From assembly GCF_003076475.1 (NCBI RefSeq), contig NZ_CP020919.1:186001-250000 (forward strand): a stretch of DNA of 64,000 nucleotides, in the 5' to 3' direction. Numbering within the stretch: position 1 is the first letter of the stretch; the number at the start of each line of letters is the position of its first letter. Shown in pieces: positions 33,596 to 42,496 of this stretch. A model generated the notes under the pieces. That model made no database searches and had not been told where the DNA came from. It saw nothing but the letters and a program-made list of their open reading frames with translations. Position numbers and translations under genes: made by a program. Source of the stretch: Flavobacterium kingsejongi (GTDB lineage: Bacteria > Bacteroidota > Bacteroidia > Flavobacteriales > Flavobacteriaceae).

Positions 33596-34094
33596 CACCT
33601 GCAAAATCAGAGAATTTAGCAATCCACAAATACCATAGTAGAAATACAGCGCCATAGATGGCTAACGGAAATACCACGCCATGCAACATATTGGTATATT
33701 CCGGGTAACGGTACAACGCAATCCCCAAAAGGGCAATCCGGAGGATATTAAAACAATGGATCCCTAAAATACCAAATACTATAAAGACGACAGTTTTATA
33801 CCAGCGTCCTGAAAAAGCAATGATAAAAGCCGCAAACAGGATCATAATACTGATCGCATTACAGCCTTCTACAATCTTAGCGATATAATACTTCTGGATA
33901 AAGAGCCTGACACTGGGAGCAAAGGGATCGGCAGTAATCATGGCGTCGACATCAAAGAAAGATAACAGTTCTTTGGTTTGTGTGGCTACGATGACGGTGA
34001 AGCCGTCCACTTCATTCCTGGCGGCATCATAGTGTTGTAAATAGTAATTATACACCAGTAGCAGCACGCCATACACAAGGAAAAATTTGACCAT
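33585..34094 (-). CDS. xrtF: exosortase XrtF, 5' end altered by an IS insertion
   Basis: This polytopic membrane protein has the exosortase catalytic residues in order: Cys in VEGCNAISIMI, Arg in CFNILRIALLG and His in NMLHGVVFPLA. Exosortases are cysteine transpeptidases that process surface proteins with a C-terminal sorting signal. The present ATG uses the terminal base of an IS3 element. Joining the sequence across the IS (one CCA removed) extends the frame upstream through YLRKYRLFFIFLVKFFLVYG, so about 15-20 native N-terminal residues and the promoter are displaced. Expression is therefore doubtful, although the catalytic part is intact at 169 residues. Confidence 0.82.
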   Translation of the reverse strand: MVKFFLVYGVLLLVYNYYLQHYDAARNEVDGFTVIVATQTKELLSFFDVDAMITADPFAPSVRLFIQKYYIAKIVEGCNAISIMILFAAFIIAFSGRWYKTVVFIVFGILGIHCFNILRIALLGIALYRYPEYTNMLHGVVFPLAIYGAVFLLWYLWIAKFSDFAGDGK

Positions 34095-34145
34095 GTCTAG
34101 TCCTAGAATAGCAATACAGGATTAATAATAATAAAAGTACATTTT

Positions 34146-35003
34146 TTAGACAGAAGTAGCTTCATGGTTACTTCTGTTTTTTGTTTTATAGGTTTTCATT
34201 TCTATTTCTTTTTGCTGATGCATTTGCATCGGAGTAAGCATATGATTAGAGCAATGCGGTCTTACTAGATTATAAATCTGTATAGATTCCTTAACTACTA
34301 ACTTAATAATATTAAGTTGCTGATCATTATACCTATCTACTAAAAACTCCTGTTTTAATATTCCATTTACCCTTTCAGCGACCGCATTTTGATATGGATC
34401 ATAAGACTCAGTCATGCTACAGCGCAGGTTTTTAGTCTTGCGTATCACTTTTTGATATTCATCAGAACAATATTGTATACCTCTATCTGAGTGATGGATT
34501 AACGACAAACAACTATTTTTCCTGCTCTTAAGAGCCATTTGTAAAGCTTTAAGACTATTTTCGGCATTTAAATTAGTAGCTACATTAAATCCCATGATCC
34601 GTTTTGAATATGCATCTGTTACTAAGCTTAAATAGCAGGGCTTACTTCTTTTTCCGATGTATGTAATATCGGATACCCAAACCTGTTCAGGACGTATTAT
34701 TTTTAAGTTTTCAATTAAATTCTTGTGTTTTTTAAAACGATGATATGAGTTAGTCGTAATATGATAGCTCCGTTTTGGAGATATTAGCAGATGGTTTACT
34801 TTGAGGATATTAAAAAACATATCTCTTCCAATCTTCAATGCTCTAAGCTCCTGGTTTAATAAATAATACAACTTTCTCGTACCGATACGAGGCATTTTCA
34901 TCCTAATCTTTCTTACCATAAGAATGACTTGTTCAGACTTTGATTGCTTTAAGATTTTTCTTTTAATGCTACGATAATAGACCTGCCTGTCTATCCCGAA
35001 CAA
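34146..35003 (-). CDS. IS3-family transposase OrfB (DDE integrase domain)
   Basis: The frame codes a 285-residue rve-type transposase with WVSDITYIGKRSKPCYLSLV, LIHHSDRGIQYCSDEY and YQNAVAERVNGILKQEF, the D, D and E positions of the catalytic triad. The TTG at 35003 is a weak start. The frame is open upstream in -1 register into the end of orfA (EEQKQTLGFTCSLFGID), so OrfB is most likely made as an OrfAB fusion by programmed -1 frameshifting, as in other IS3 elements. A classical A6G slippery site is not evident. Confidence 0.93.
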   Translation of the reverse strand: MFGIDRQVYYRSIKRKILKQSKSEQVILMVRKIRMKMPRIGTRKLYYLLNQELRALKIGRDMFFNILKVNHLLISPKRSYHITTNSYHRFKKHKNLIENLKIIRPEQVWVSDITYIGKRSKPCYLSLVTDAYSKRIMGFNVATNLNAENSLKALQMALKSRKNSCLSLIHHSDRGIQYCSDEYQKVIRKTKNLRCSMTESYDPYQNAVAERVNGILKQEFLVDRYNDQQLNIIKLVVKESIQIYNLVRPHCSNHMLTPMQMHQQKEIEMKTYKTKNRSNHEATSV

Positions 35004-35017
35004 ACTACAGGTAAAAC

Positions 35018-35446
35018 CTAAGGTTTGTTTTTGTTCTTCTTTAAATAGGACAATTGTTCGGGTGATGAGTTTTTTCGGATATCGATATTATATTCTTTCT
35101 CTGCAATATCAATAAGCATATCAAAAATAATAGCTTTCTTATCCGTAAAATTAACTTGTTGCTCCAGATGAGCTTTCTGTTTTTCAAGAAGCGTAACTTT
35201 AGCTTCGAGTTCCATGATTTGCTGTTCAGGTGTTTTAGCCATTTGAGATGGGGTTTGGGTTTCCCAATCAAAGTTACCAAATTTTCTAAGCCAACTAACA
35301 ACTGTTGAACGTGCTTGCACACCATATTTTTTACAAGCTCCATGTGTAGATAACTCTCCTCGTTCAATCTCATGGACGATTTGCAATTTGAGAGACATAC
35401 TGTAATCTCGCTGGGTTCGCTTTACATAATTTTTCTCTTTAGACAT
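35018..35446 (-). CDS. IS3-family transposase OrfA (HTH)
   Basis: This 142-residue protein has a helix-turn-helix (MSLKLQIVHEIERGELSTHG then KYGVQARSTVVSWLRKFG) for end recognition and a leucine-zipper-like C-terminus (LEAKVTLLEKQKAHLEQQVN). This is the usual OrfA of IS3 elements. It ends 14 bases before the TTG of orfB, in the frame that a -1 shift would connect. Confidence 0.92.
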   Translation of the reverse strand: MSKEKNYVKRTQRDYSMSLKLQIVHEIERGELSTHGACKKYGVQARSTVVSWLRKFGNFDWETQTPSQMAKTPEQQIMELEAKVTLLEKQKAHLEQQVNFTDKKAIIFDMLIDIAEKEYNIDIRKNSSPEQLSYLKKNKNKP

Positions 35447-35579
35447 AATTGAGTTTTTTTTTGTATCGCTATTTCAGGACGGGACACCAGGAAAATAAAA
35501 AAAAGCCGGTATTTTCGGAGGTATACTTTCACTATTTTATTTTTAACAAATTTATGCAATTAAATACAGTTCCATATAA

Positions 35580-35587
35580 TACTTTTG
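35580..35587 (+). promoter_or_regulatory. -7 element (TACTTTTG) of the GAF-domain gene
   Basis: TACTTTTG matches TAnnTTTG and lies 14 bases before the ATG at 35602, implying a very short leader. The -33 region has no clear TTG. Confidence 0.5.
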
Positions 35588-35601
35588 TAAAAAGATACAT
35601 C

Positions 35602-36057
35602 ATGACTTTCGAAGAATTACGCCCTAAGGTTTTAGACATACTCCATCATAGTAACACCTTACGCGAAGAGAAATTATTACAGGTTTGCCATCTCTTAAAA
35701 GACAATATCGATTACTACGACTGGGTTGGATTTTATTTTAAGAATGGCGATAAGGAAGAACTAATCCTGGGCCCTTATGCCGGGGAACCAACAGACCATA
35801 CTATAATTCCATTTGGGAAAGGCATCTGCGGGCAGGTGGCAATCTCCAACCAGAATTTTGTGGTGCCGGATGTTAGTGCACAGGACAATTATATTTCCTG
35901 CAATATTTCGGTTAAATCCGAAATTGTAGTGCCTTTATTTGTCAATGGGGAAAATATTGGCCAAATCGATATCGATTCTAACATTGCCGATACTTTTGAC
36001 GAGTCCGATGAGCGCTTCTTAGAATTTGTAAATGCCGAAATAGCCAAACTTTTTTAG
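35602..36057 (+). CDS. GAF-domain protein, probable free methionine-(R)-sulfoxide reductase
   Basis: The frame extends upstream to the IS border, but the ATG at 35602 (MTFEELRPKVLDILHHSNTL) is the natural start and gives 151 residues. The sequence has the fRMsr pattern: YDWVGFYFKN, LILGPYAGEP, FGKGICGQVA and YISCNISVKSEIVVP, with the cysteines of the active site and the SEIVVP loop. Such enzymes reduce free methionine-R-sulfoxide in the cytoplasm. Other GAF proteins can look similar, but the cysteine positions favour fRMsr. Confidence 0.8.
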   Translation: MTFEELRPKVLDILHHSNTLREEKLLQVCHLLKDNIDYYDWVGFYFKNGDKEELILGPYAGEPTDHTIIPFGKGICGQVAISNQNFVVPDVSAQDNYISCNISVKSEIVVPLFVNGENIGQIDIDSNIADTFDESDERFLEFVNAEIAKLF

Positions 36058-36097
36058 CCCTGCATCCTCCTAATGAATAGATTCACTTGTATTTTTA

Positions 36098-36128
36098 TTT
36101 GCAGGTTCAAAAAATAAGATTACTTTTG
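36098..36128 (+). promoter_or_regulatory. promoter of rpsO (TTTG-N19-TACTTTTG)
   Basis: TTTG (36098-36101) and TACTTTTG (36121-36128) are separated by 19 bases, a near-ideal Bacteroidetes -33/-7 pair. The transcript would begin about 45-50 bases before the rpsO ATG. Confidence 0.75.
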
Positions 36129-36184
36129 CACCCGAATAGGATATCCTTATTCACTACATAATAATCATTTAAAATAATATTAGC

Positions 36185-36454
36185 ATGTACTTAACTAAAG
36201 AAGTTAAAGAAGAAATTTTCGCTAAACACGGAAAATCGGCTACAAACACTGGTTCTGCAGAAGGACAAATTGCACTTTTCACTTTCAGAATTGCTCACTT
36301 AACTGAGCACTTGAAAAAGAACCGTCACGATTATAACACGGAGCGTTCCCTGGTACTTTTAGTAGGTAAGAGAAGAAGTCTTCTTGACTACCTTAAAAAG
36401 AAAGAGATCAACAGATATCGTGAGATTATCAAAGAATTGAATATTAGAAAATAA
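36185..36454 (+). CDS. rpsO: 30S ribosomal protein S15
   Basis: The 89-residue product has the S15 core GSAEGQIALFTFRIAHLTEH and LVGKRRSLLDYLKKKEINRY and the usual length. S15 binds 16S rRNA early in small-subunit assembly. It is followed by a terminator and then pnp, the same order as in most bacteria, where the pair is often co-regulated. Confidence 0.97.
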   Translation: MYLTKEVKEEIFAKHGKSATNTGSAEGQIALFTFRIAHLTEHLKKNRHDYNTERSLVLLVGKRRSLLDYLKKKEINRYREIIKELNIRK

Positions 36455-36461
36455 TATCAAT

Positions 36462-36489
36462 AAAAAGAGGTGCGTACGCGCCTCTTTTT
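36462..36489 (+). terminator. intrinsic terminator between rpsO and pnp
   Basis: The stem AAAAAGAGG-t-GCG / CGC-g-CCTCTTTTT carries its own T run. It probably allows partial read-through into pnp. Confidence 0.75.
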
Positions 36490-36604
36490 ATTTTAACAAC
36501 TATTGACTGAAAAAGTTTGGTTTTTCATTGGGTTTCATACAACTACACACAACAACTACACAACACAACTTGAAACCCATTGTATAATCAAAGAATTAAA
36601 TTTT

Positions 36605-38758
36605 ATGATTCCTAACGTAACAAAAGAAATCATCGATTTGGGAGATGGACGAAGCATCTCAATCGAAACCGGAAAATTAGCCAAGCAGGCGGACGGATCT
36701 GTAGTAGTACAAATGGGCGACACTATGTTGTTGGCCACTGTAGTATCTGCACGTAAAGCGAGCCCTGGTATTGACTTTTTACCCCTTACCGTAGACTACC
36801 GTGAGAAATTTGCCGCTGCAGGACGTTTTCCTGGAGGCTTTTTCAAACGTGAAGCACGACCAAGTGATAATGAAATCCTAACTATGAGATTAGTAGACCG
36901 TGTATTGCGTCCACTTTTCCCGGATGACTATCACGCGGAAACACAAGTTATGATTCAATTAATGTCTCATGACAATTCTGTAATGCCGGATGCTTTGGCA
37001 GGACTTGCTGCTTCGGCTGCATTAGCCCTGTCTGACGTTCCTTTCGCTACTTTAATTTCTGAAGTACGCGTAGCACGCATCGACGGTAAATTCGTTATCA
37101 ACCCAAGCAGAGAACAATTGGCACTTTCTGACATCGACATGATGATTGGAGCTTCAAAAGATTCTATCGCTATGGTAGAAGGGGAAATGAAAGAAATTTC
37201 AGAAAAGGAAATGGTGGAAGCCATTAAATTTGCCCATGAAGCGATTAAAGTTCAGATTGCTGCTCAGGAAAGACTGAAAGCTATTGCTGGAAAAAACATC
37301 GTACGATCTTATGATGAAGAACGCAGTGACGAAACTGTTTACGAAAAAGTACGTCAGGCTTCTTATGATAAAATCTACGCTGTAGCATCTGCCGGAACTG
37401 GTAAACAGGAAAGAACAGAGAAATTTGCTGAAATCAAAGAAGAAGTAAAAGCAGCATTCACGGAAGAAGAATTGGCTGAAAACGGTGATCTTGTAGGGAA
37501 ATATTTCTACAAAACACAGAAAGAAGCGGTTCGGAATGTGATCCTGGATTTAGGATTACGTCTTGACGGAAGAAAAACTACCGAAATCAGACCTATCTGG
37601 TGTGAAGTAAACTACCTTCCTTCTGTTCACGGATCTGCATTATTCACCAGAGGTGAAACTCAGGCTTTGGCTACAGTAACACTTGGAACATCAAGAGAAG
37701 CGAATCAAATCGACTCTCCAACAGAACAAGGTGAAGAGAAATTCTACCTTCACTACAACTTCCCTCCTTTCTCTACCGGTGAAGCAAAACCACTAAGAGG
37801 AACTTCCAGAAGAGAAGTAGGTCATGGTAACTTAGCACAACGTGCTTTGAAAAACATGATCCCTGCTGAAAATCCGTACACAATCCGTATTGTCTCTGAA
37901 GTTCTGGAATCGAATGGTTCTTCTTCTATGGCAACCGTATGTGCTGGAACATTAGCATTAATGGATGCAGGAGTTCAAATGATCAAACCAGTATCCGGAA
38001 TTGCAATGGGACTGATCTCTGATGAAAAAACAGGAAGATGGGCTGTATTATCCGATATCTTAGGAGATGAAGATCACTTAGGGGATATGGACTTTAAAGT
38101 AACCGGAACTGCAGATGGTATTACTGCCTGCCAGATGGATATTAAAATAGACGGATTGGCGTATGAGATCATGGAGAAAGCCCTTGAGCAGGCTCGTGAC
38201 GGACGTCTTCATATTCTTGGAAAATTAATTGAAGTATTAGACAAACCAAATACTGACGTTAAGAAACATGCTCCAAAAATCATCAAAGTAACGATTCCAG
38301 GAAACTTCATCGGAGCCTTAATCGGTCCAGGTGGAAAAGTAATCCAGGAATTGCAAAAAGCTACAGGTACTACCATTGTAATCAATGAAGTGAATGAGCA
38401 GGGTGAAGTTGAAATCTTAGGTACTGATCCGGACGGAATCCAGGCAGTATTAAACAAAATCGACTCCCTTACATTCAAACCGGTACTTGGAGACCCTTAT
38501 GAAGTAAAAGTCATCAAAATGCTTGATTTTGGTGCTGTAGTAGAATATTTAAAAGCGCCTGGAAATGAAGTATTACTTCACGTTTCTGAACTGGCTTGGG
38601 AAAGAACTGAAAATGTATCCGATGTGGTAAACATGGGTGATGTATTTGAAGTAAAATACCTTGGTATTGACCCAAAAACCAGAAAAGAGAAAGTTTCCAG
38701 AAAAGCGTTGCTTCCAAGACCTCCACGTGAGGAGAAAAAAGAAGCTCCAAAGCAATAA
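36605..38758 (+). CDS. pnp: polyribonucleotide nucleotidyltransferase (PNPase)
   Basis: The ATG at 36605 ([20 protein letters not shown]) is the start matching the family; the open frame upstream covers leader sequence. The 717-residue protein has two RNase PH-like cores, a KH domain ([20 protein letters not shown] when traced, about residues 562-615) and a C-terminal S1 domain (about 625-700). It degrades RNA 3' to 5' using phosphate. A short Lys/Glu/Pro tail ends the protein. It is a single gene with its own terminator. Confidence 0.97.
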   Translation: MIPNVTKEIIDLGDGRSISIETGKLAKQADGSVVVQMGDTMLLATVVSARKASPGIDFLPLTVDYREKFAAAGRFPGGFFKREARPSDNEILTMRLVDRVLRPLFPDDYHAETQVMIQLMSHDNSVMPDALAGLAASAALALSDVPFATLISEVRVARIDGKFVINPSREQLALSDIDMMIGASKDSIAMVEGEMKEISEKEMVEAIKFAHEAIKVQIAAQERLKAIAGKNIVRSYDEERSDETVYEKVRQASYDKIYAVASAGTGKQERTEKFAEIKEEVKAAFTEEELAENGDLVGKYFYKTQKEAVRNVILDLGLRLDGRKTTEIRPIWCEVNYLPSVHGSALFTRGETQALATVTLGTSREANQIDSPTEQGEEKFYLHYNFPPFSTGEAKPLRGTSRREVGHGNLAQRALKNMIPAENPYTIRIVSEVLESNGSSSMATVCAGTLALMDAGVQMIKPVSGIAMGLISDEKTGRWAVLSDILGDEDHLGDMDFKVTGTADGITACQMDIKIDGLAYEIMEKALEQARDGRLHILGKLIEVLDKPNTDVKKHAPKIIKVTIPGNFIGALIGPGGKVIQELQKATGTTIVINEVNEQGEVEILGTDPDGIQAVLNKIDSLTFKPVLGDPYEVKVIKMLDFGAVVEYLKAPGNEVLLHVSELAWERTENVSDVVNMGDVFEVKYLGIDPKTRKEKVSRKALLPRPPREEKKEAPKQ

Positions 38759-38780
38759 TTATCTTACAAGGTTAATTCAC

Positions 38781-38816
38781 AAAAGCCCCGTTTCATCGCT
38801 ATGAAATGGGGCTTTT
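38781..38816 (+). terminator. intrinsic terminator of pnp
   Basis: AAAAGCCCCGTTTCAT and ATGAAATGGGGCTTTT form a 16-bp stem with one G-T pair and a 4-base loop, followed by a short T tract. It may also serve the convergent gene on the minus strand. Confidence 0.85.
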
Positions 38817-38846
38817 AATTTAGAGCAATGGCACAAAACACTCTGA

Positions 38847-39452
38847 TTAGCCATTGAACAATTTATGTTTCCGGAACGGAATCCCTTTACGGATCAGATA
38901 GGCATGGTAACAGCTCGGGACATCTACTGTCCATTTTGGCAGCAAGAGGATAATAAGATACACATCGATATGGGAGATAATCCCAAAGACCACTGCCAAT
39001 ATAAAAGGCAGCCCGGCATAGCCAAAACCAATCATCGATACAAAAGCCGCCAGCAATGTAATGCCCCATAGCTTCGATAGTATCGCATGTGTTGCATTTT
39101 CTTTTCGAAACTTCAGGTAACTGAACACATAGGTCAACGCTTCCATACTAAACACAATCCACAACAGCAGTTTATGCTCCCCAATGAGATCAGGATTAAG
39201 CAACCAGGTACAATAACACGTACAAGCCCAGAAAACCACATCACTCTGGCTGTCCATCCGGCGCAGCTGCACGGTAGCAACTCCCACTTTCCGGGCAATA
39301 ATCCCATCAAAAATATCTGAAAGTATCCCCAGGAACAGCAATACCACCAGCAGCAAACGAACGGCATCTCCATAGTTCCAGGCTAAAAAAATCATGATCG
39401 GCCCTAAGAGCAACCGGAATACAATAAGTCCCATCGGGATTTTTCTTTTCAT
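38847..39452 (-). CDS. CDP-alcohol phosphatidyltransferase family protein
   Basis: The ATG at 39452 (MKRKIPMGLIVFRLLLGPIM) gives 201 residues with about six membrane helices. The catalytic motif is SDIFDGIIARKVGVATVQLR followed by RMDSQSD. It keeps DG..AR and the two terminal aspartates but has Leu in place of the usual Gly after the eight-residue spacer. Members transfer a phosphatidyl group from CDP-diacylglycerol to an alcohol such as glycerol phosphate or inositol. The substrate is not clear. It is convergent with pnp. Confidence 0.82.
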   Translation of the reverse strand: MKRKIPMGLIVFRLLLGPIMIFLAWNYGDAVRLLLVVLLFLGILSDIFDGIIARKVGVATVQLRRMDSQSDVVFWACTCYCTWLLNPDLIGEHKLLLWIVFSMEALTYVFSYLKFRKENATHAILSKLWGITLLAAFVSMIGFGYAGLPFILAVVFGIISHIDVYLIILLLPKWTVDVPSCYHAYLIRKGIPFRKHKLFNG

Positions 39453-39517
39453 TTTAAGTACGGTATTGGTGAAAGCTATTATAGTAAAAAAGTGCAAAAT
39501 ACATATTTCCTTTTATA

Positions 39518-40285
39518 TTATGCCTTACTCTTTTTGACCGCTTCTTTAAATTGCCAGTTGATAAAGGGCAACTTCCGTTTTCCATTGGTATTCCACAATC
39601 CAAACTGCATCCCTCTCAGGTTTTTGGAATTATTAAATAGCCCGATTTGTACGCCCTTGTGATTCCGGGAAAGATTGGAAACGGCAATCTGTACTCCTGT
39701 ACCATATTCACAGGCATTACCGAGCCCTGCAATACTGACCCCGCTAAAAGTAGTAGCCCCAAATGCTTCCAGGCTAAAAGACACTCCTTTCATTTCATTC
39801 ATAAAAGTAAACACGCTAATATTCACACCCCGGCATTGGGCACCTCCCATAAAACCTCCGGCACTCAGGTTCACGCCATCGACACGAATATAAGTCCGGT
39901 CGGGCGAGTCAAAGAAAAGCTTCGCATTCGGGCCTTCATAAATACCGGCTACCAGCAGTTCAATAGGCAGGTTAAAAGCAACAACATTGACTATTGCGGC
40001 TATAGGAGTAATTTCCAGGTTCAGCCCATTGACCTCCTGGCAGGCAATCCTATGATTTTCAAAATGGCCAATACCAAGCGCCAGTCCATTAACACTACTC
40101 ACCCTTCTGGAAATAGGAGAAAGGCTAAAGTACCGTGTACTATCCCGGGGGACTACAACTCCCCCGGTGTATAAAGTGGCATTTCCTACTTCCTGTTCCA
40201 GGCTATCCGACACTGTGATGGTTTCCTGTGAGAATCCTTAGATTCCCAAGACCAGCGCTACAACTACTAAAAATTGTGTTTTCAT
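39518..40285 (-). pseudogene. exported beta-repeat protein (LA_2272-like) with a stop codon in the signal peptide
   Basis: From the ATG at 40285 the frame reads MKTQFLVVVALVLGI, a TAA (40238-40240), then GFSQETITVSDSLEQEVGN and on to 39518. The signal peptide and its cleavage region (GFSQ) are thus interrupted at codon 16. The mature part has repeated short segments such as GVNISVFTFMNEMKGVSFSL and GVQIAVSNLSRNHKGVQIGL, about 20 residues each, typical of LA_2272-type surface repeat proteins. The later frame of 231 codons is intact. Without the signal peptide the product would not be exported, so this looks like a recent nonsense mutation or sequencing error. Confidence 0.75.
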
Positions 40286-40366
40286 ACTATTTTTCTTTAA
40301 GGTTACTCCAACAAACGTAAGCCGTTTTCCAAAATCAAAATGGTGTAAAACGAGTATTAAATTTTC

Positions 40367-40374
40367 TATATTTG
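40367..40374 (+). promoter_or_regulatory. -7 element (TATATTTG) upstream of the HTH regulator gene
   Basis: TATATTTG fits TAnnTTTG and lies 17 bases before the ATG at 40391 and 35 before the TTG at 40409. Confidence 0.55.
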
Positions 40375-40408
40375 TGAATATCGCAAATCAATGGACTATC
40401 AGTAACTT

Positions 40409-41353
40409 TTGTTAAAAACCATCCGCAAACAACTCAACAGCAAGACTTCCCTGATTGATGAAATTGCCGTAATACTAAGTATCAGCTATGATGCTGCACA
40501 CCGCAGGATAGCCCAAAAAAGCAAATTCTCGATTGAGGAAACCATACAATTATGCCACCATTACGGGCTTTCGATGGATGCTGTTTTTGGCAATGCCAAT
40601 AAAGTACTGGTGGAAAAAACTAAGGAAATCCACTCCTTTGACGATATGGTGCTGTATTTTGAACAATCGGCCAACTACCTGAAATACTATCAGGACTCCC
40701 CCCAGGCCACCTTATTTTATTCCGCCAAGGACATTCCTTTATTTTATACCATTGGAGGCACACTCTTATCAAAATTCAAACTGTATGTATGGCTGAATTT
40801 ACTCATCGACAGGAAAAAACAGGAATCCTTTGAAAAGTTTCATTTACCCAGATCCCTACAGGAATACAGTACCCAGCTCAACTCCGTTTATGAAAATGTA
40901 GGGGTGAGTGAAATATGGAATGACACGACCATCAACAGTACTTTACAACAAATCTGTTATTTCTTTGAATCCGGATTGCTGACTGCGGCAAATGCCACAT
41001 TGATTTATGAAGAAGTACAGCTGCTATTGGACCTGGTAGAAGAAAAATCCAGCCGCAATGATGCGCGCTACCATCTGTACTACAACGAGCTGTTGATCCT
41101 GAACAATAATGTATTGATTAGCCATGCTGAAAAAAGCACTCTTTTTATTCCGTATACGATGTTGGGGTATTTTATTACCGAAGATCAGCCTACAACCCGG
41201 AATGCTTCCGATTATTTTTTACACCAGATTAAAAACTCCAAATCCCTGAATTTATCCGGCACCAAAGACCGTAAACTGTTCTTTAACAAGGCCCGGAAGA
41301 AGGTGGACTACTATATTCAGAAGCTGGATACTGAGAGTAATAATCTCTTCTAA
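40409..41353 (+). CDS. helix-turn-helix regulator with large C-terminal domain
   Basis: This 314-residue protein has a BetR/Cro-like HTH at about residues 12-60 (LIDEIAVILSISYDAAHRRI then FSIEETIQLCHHYGLSMDAV) and an uncharacterised helical C-terminus. Such proteins are frequent in Flavobacteria and probably repress or activate nearby genes. The start is uncertain: TTG at 40409 begins MLKTIRKQLNSK, while an in-frame ATG at 40391 is followed by a TAA at its fifth codon. A TAnnTTTG promoter lies upstream. It is divergent from the broken surface-protein gene. Confidence 0.78.
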   Translation: MLKTIRKQLNSKTSLIDEIAVILSISYDAAHRRIAQKSKFSIEETIQLCHHYGLSMDAVFGNANKVLVEKTKEIHSFDDMVLYFEQSANYLKYYQDSPQATLFYSAKDIPLFYTIGGTLLSKFKLYVWLNLLIDRKKQESFEKFHLPRSLQEYSTQLNSVYENVGVSEIWNDTTINSTLQQICYFFESGLLTAANATLIYEEVQLLLDLVEEKSSRNDARYHLYYNELLILNNNVLISHAEKSTLFIPYTMLGYFITEDQPTTRNASDYFLHQIKNSKSLNLSGTKDRKLFFNKARKKVDYYIQKLDTESNNLF

Positions 41354-41438
41354 AAAAATAATTTAAAATTAGTGTAACTTTTTTTCCCTTCCCTACGTAT
41401 AACTACCTGAATACTTAAAAAATTGAGGAGATTCTTAG

Positions 41439-42302
41439 ATGAGACAACTTAAAATTACCAAGCAGGTAACGAACCGTGAAACTGCTTCCTTAGACAAATA
41501 CCTACAAGAAATTGGAAAAGTTGACCTTATTACCGCTGACGAAGAGGTAGAATTAGCACAGAAAATCAAAGCCGGAGATCAAAAAGCCTTGGAGAAATTA
41601 ACCAAAGCTAACCTTCGTTTTGTCGTTTCTGTAGCGAAACAATACCAGAATCAGGGTTTAACGTTACCCGATTTGATCAATGAAGGAAATTTAGGTTTGA
41701 TCAAAGCTGCACAGCGTTTTGATGAAACCCGTGGTTTTAAATTCATTTCGTATGCGGTATGGTGGATTCGTCAATCGATTCTTCAGGCTTTGGCCGAACA
41801 ATCCCGTATTGTACGTCTTCCATTGAACAAAATCGGCTCTATCAATAAGATCAACAAAATGTATGCGTTATTAGAGCAATCTAATGAGCGTCCACCTTCT
41901 GCTGAGGAAATTGCAAAAGAGCTTGACATGACCGTGAATGATGTTAAGGAGAGTATGAAAAACTCAGGCCGTCACCTTTCTATGGATGCGCCTTTGGTAG
42001 AAGGAGAAGATTCAAACCTCTATGACGTTTTACGTTCCGGGGAATCACCAAATCCTGACCGCGAGCTGATTCATGAATCACTACGTACCGAGATTGAGCG
42101 TGCATTGGAAACATTGACACCTCGTGAAGCGGATGTAGTACGCCTGTATTTTGGACTGGGAGACCAGCATCCAATGACACTTGAAGAAATTGGTGAAACT
42201 TTTGACCTTACCCGGGAGCGTGTGCGCCAGATTAAGGAAAAGGCGATCCGAAGACTGAAACACACGTCCAGAAGTAAAATCCTAAAAACCTATTTAGGAT
42301 AA
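41439..42302 (+). CDS. rpoD: primary RNA polymerase sigma factor (RpoD/SigA)
   Basis: The 287-residue protein is the short Bacteroidetes-type primary sigma factor. It has region 1.2 ([20 protein letters not shown]), region 2 ([20 protein letters not shown], then [20 protein letters not shown]), region 3 and region 4 ([20 protein letters not shown]). It lacks the N-terminal 1.1 domain of proteobacterial RpoD. It recognises the TTG/TAnnTTTG promoters found elsewhere in this window. It is an isolated gene with its own terminator. Confidence 0.97.
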   Translation: MRQLKITKQVTNRETASLDKYLQEIGKVDLITADEEVELAQKIKAGDQKALEKLTKANLRFVVSVAKQYQNQGLTLPDLINEGNLGLIKAAQRFDETRGFKFISYAVWWIRQSILQALAEQSRIVRLPLNKIGSINKINKMYALLEQSNERPPSAEEIAKELDMTVNDVKESMKNSGRHLSMDAPLVEGEDSNLYDVLRSGESPNPDRELIHESLRTEIERALETLTPREADVVRLYFGLGDQHPMTLEEIGETFDLTRERVRQIKEKAIRRLKHTSRSKILKTYLG

Positions 42303-42355
42303 AAATATGTAAGACAACAACAGTTTCTAACTGTTCGTTTTTTGATTGATGATTG

Positions 42356-42388
42356 AAACTCCGGCTGATTACCGGAGTTTTGTTTTTT
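42356..42388 (+). terminator. intrinsic terminator of rpoD
   Basis: AAACTCCGG (42356-42364) / CCGGAGTTT (42372-42380) makes a perfect 9-bp stem with a 7-base loop, followed by TTTTGTTTTTT. Confidence 0.85.
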
Positions 42389-42469
42389 ACAATCCTTACC
42401 GATTCCTGATGAGGGATGAAATATTCGGGGGATTTATAAAAAAATTAGTCCAGAAACTGTTGAAAATAG

Positions 42470-42477
42470 TACTTTTG
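42470..42477 (+). promoter_or_regulatory. -7 element (TACTTTTG) of rpe
   Basis: TACTTTTG matches TAnnTTTG 19 bases before the rpe ATG, in the 116-bp stretch after the rpoD terminator. Confidence 0.65.
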
Positions 42478-42496
42478 CAAAAACAACACACAAACA

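Larger units (their letters stand above)
34094..35486 (-). mobile_element. complete IS3-family insertion sequence (1,393 bp)
   Basis: The ends are imperfect 25-bp inverted repeats (20 of 25 identical) beginning TGTC, at 34094-34118 and 35462-35486. The flanks carry a 3-bp direct repeat CCA (34091-34093 and 35487-35489), as expected for IS3-type transposition. Inside are orfA and orfB in the -1 arrangement. The insertion lies in the first codons of xrtF. No degradation is visible, so it may be active. Confidence 0.93.

Noticed and set aside
36503..36604. Longer N-terminus for PNPase
   Set aside because: The leader sequence has repeated CAACTACACA-like patterns, and the conserved protein begins at 36605.
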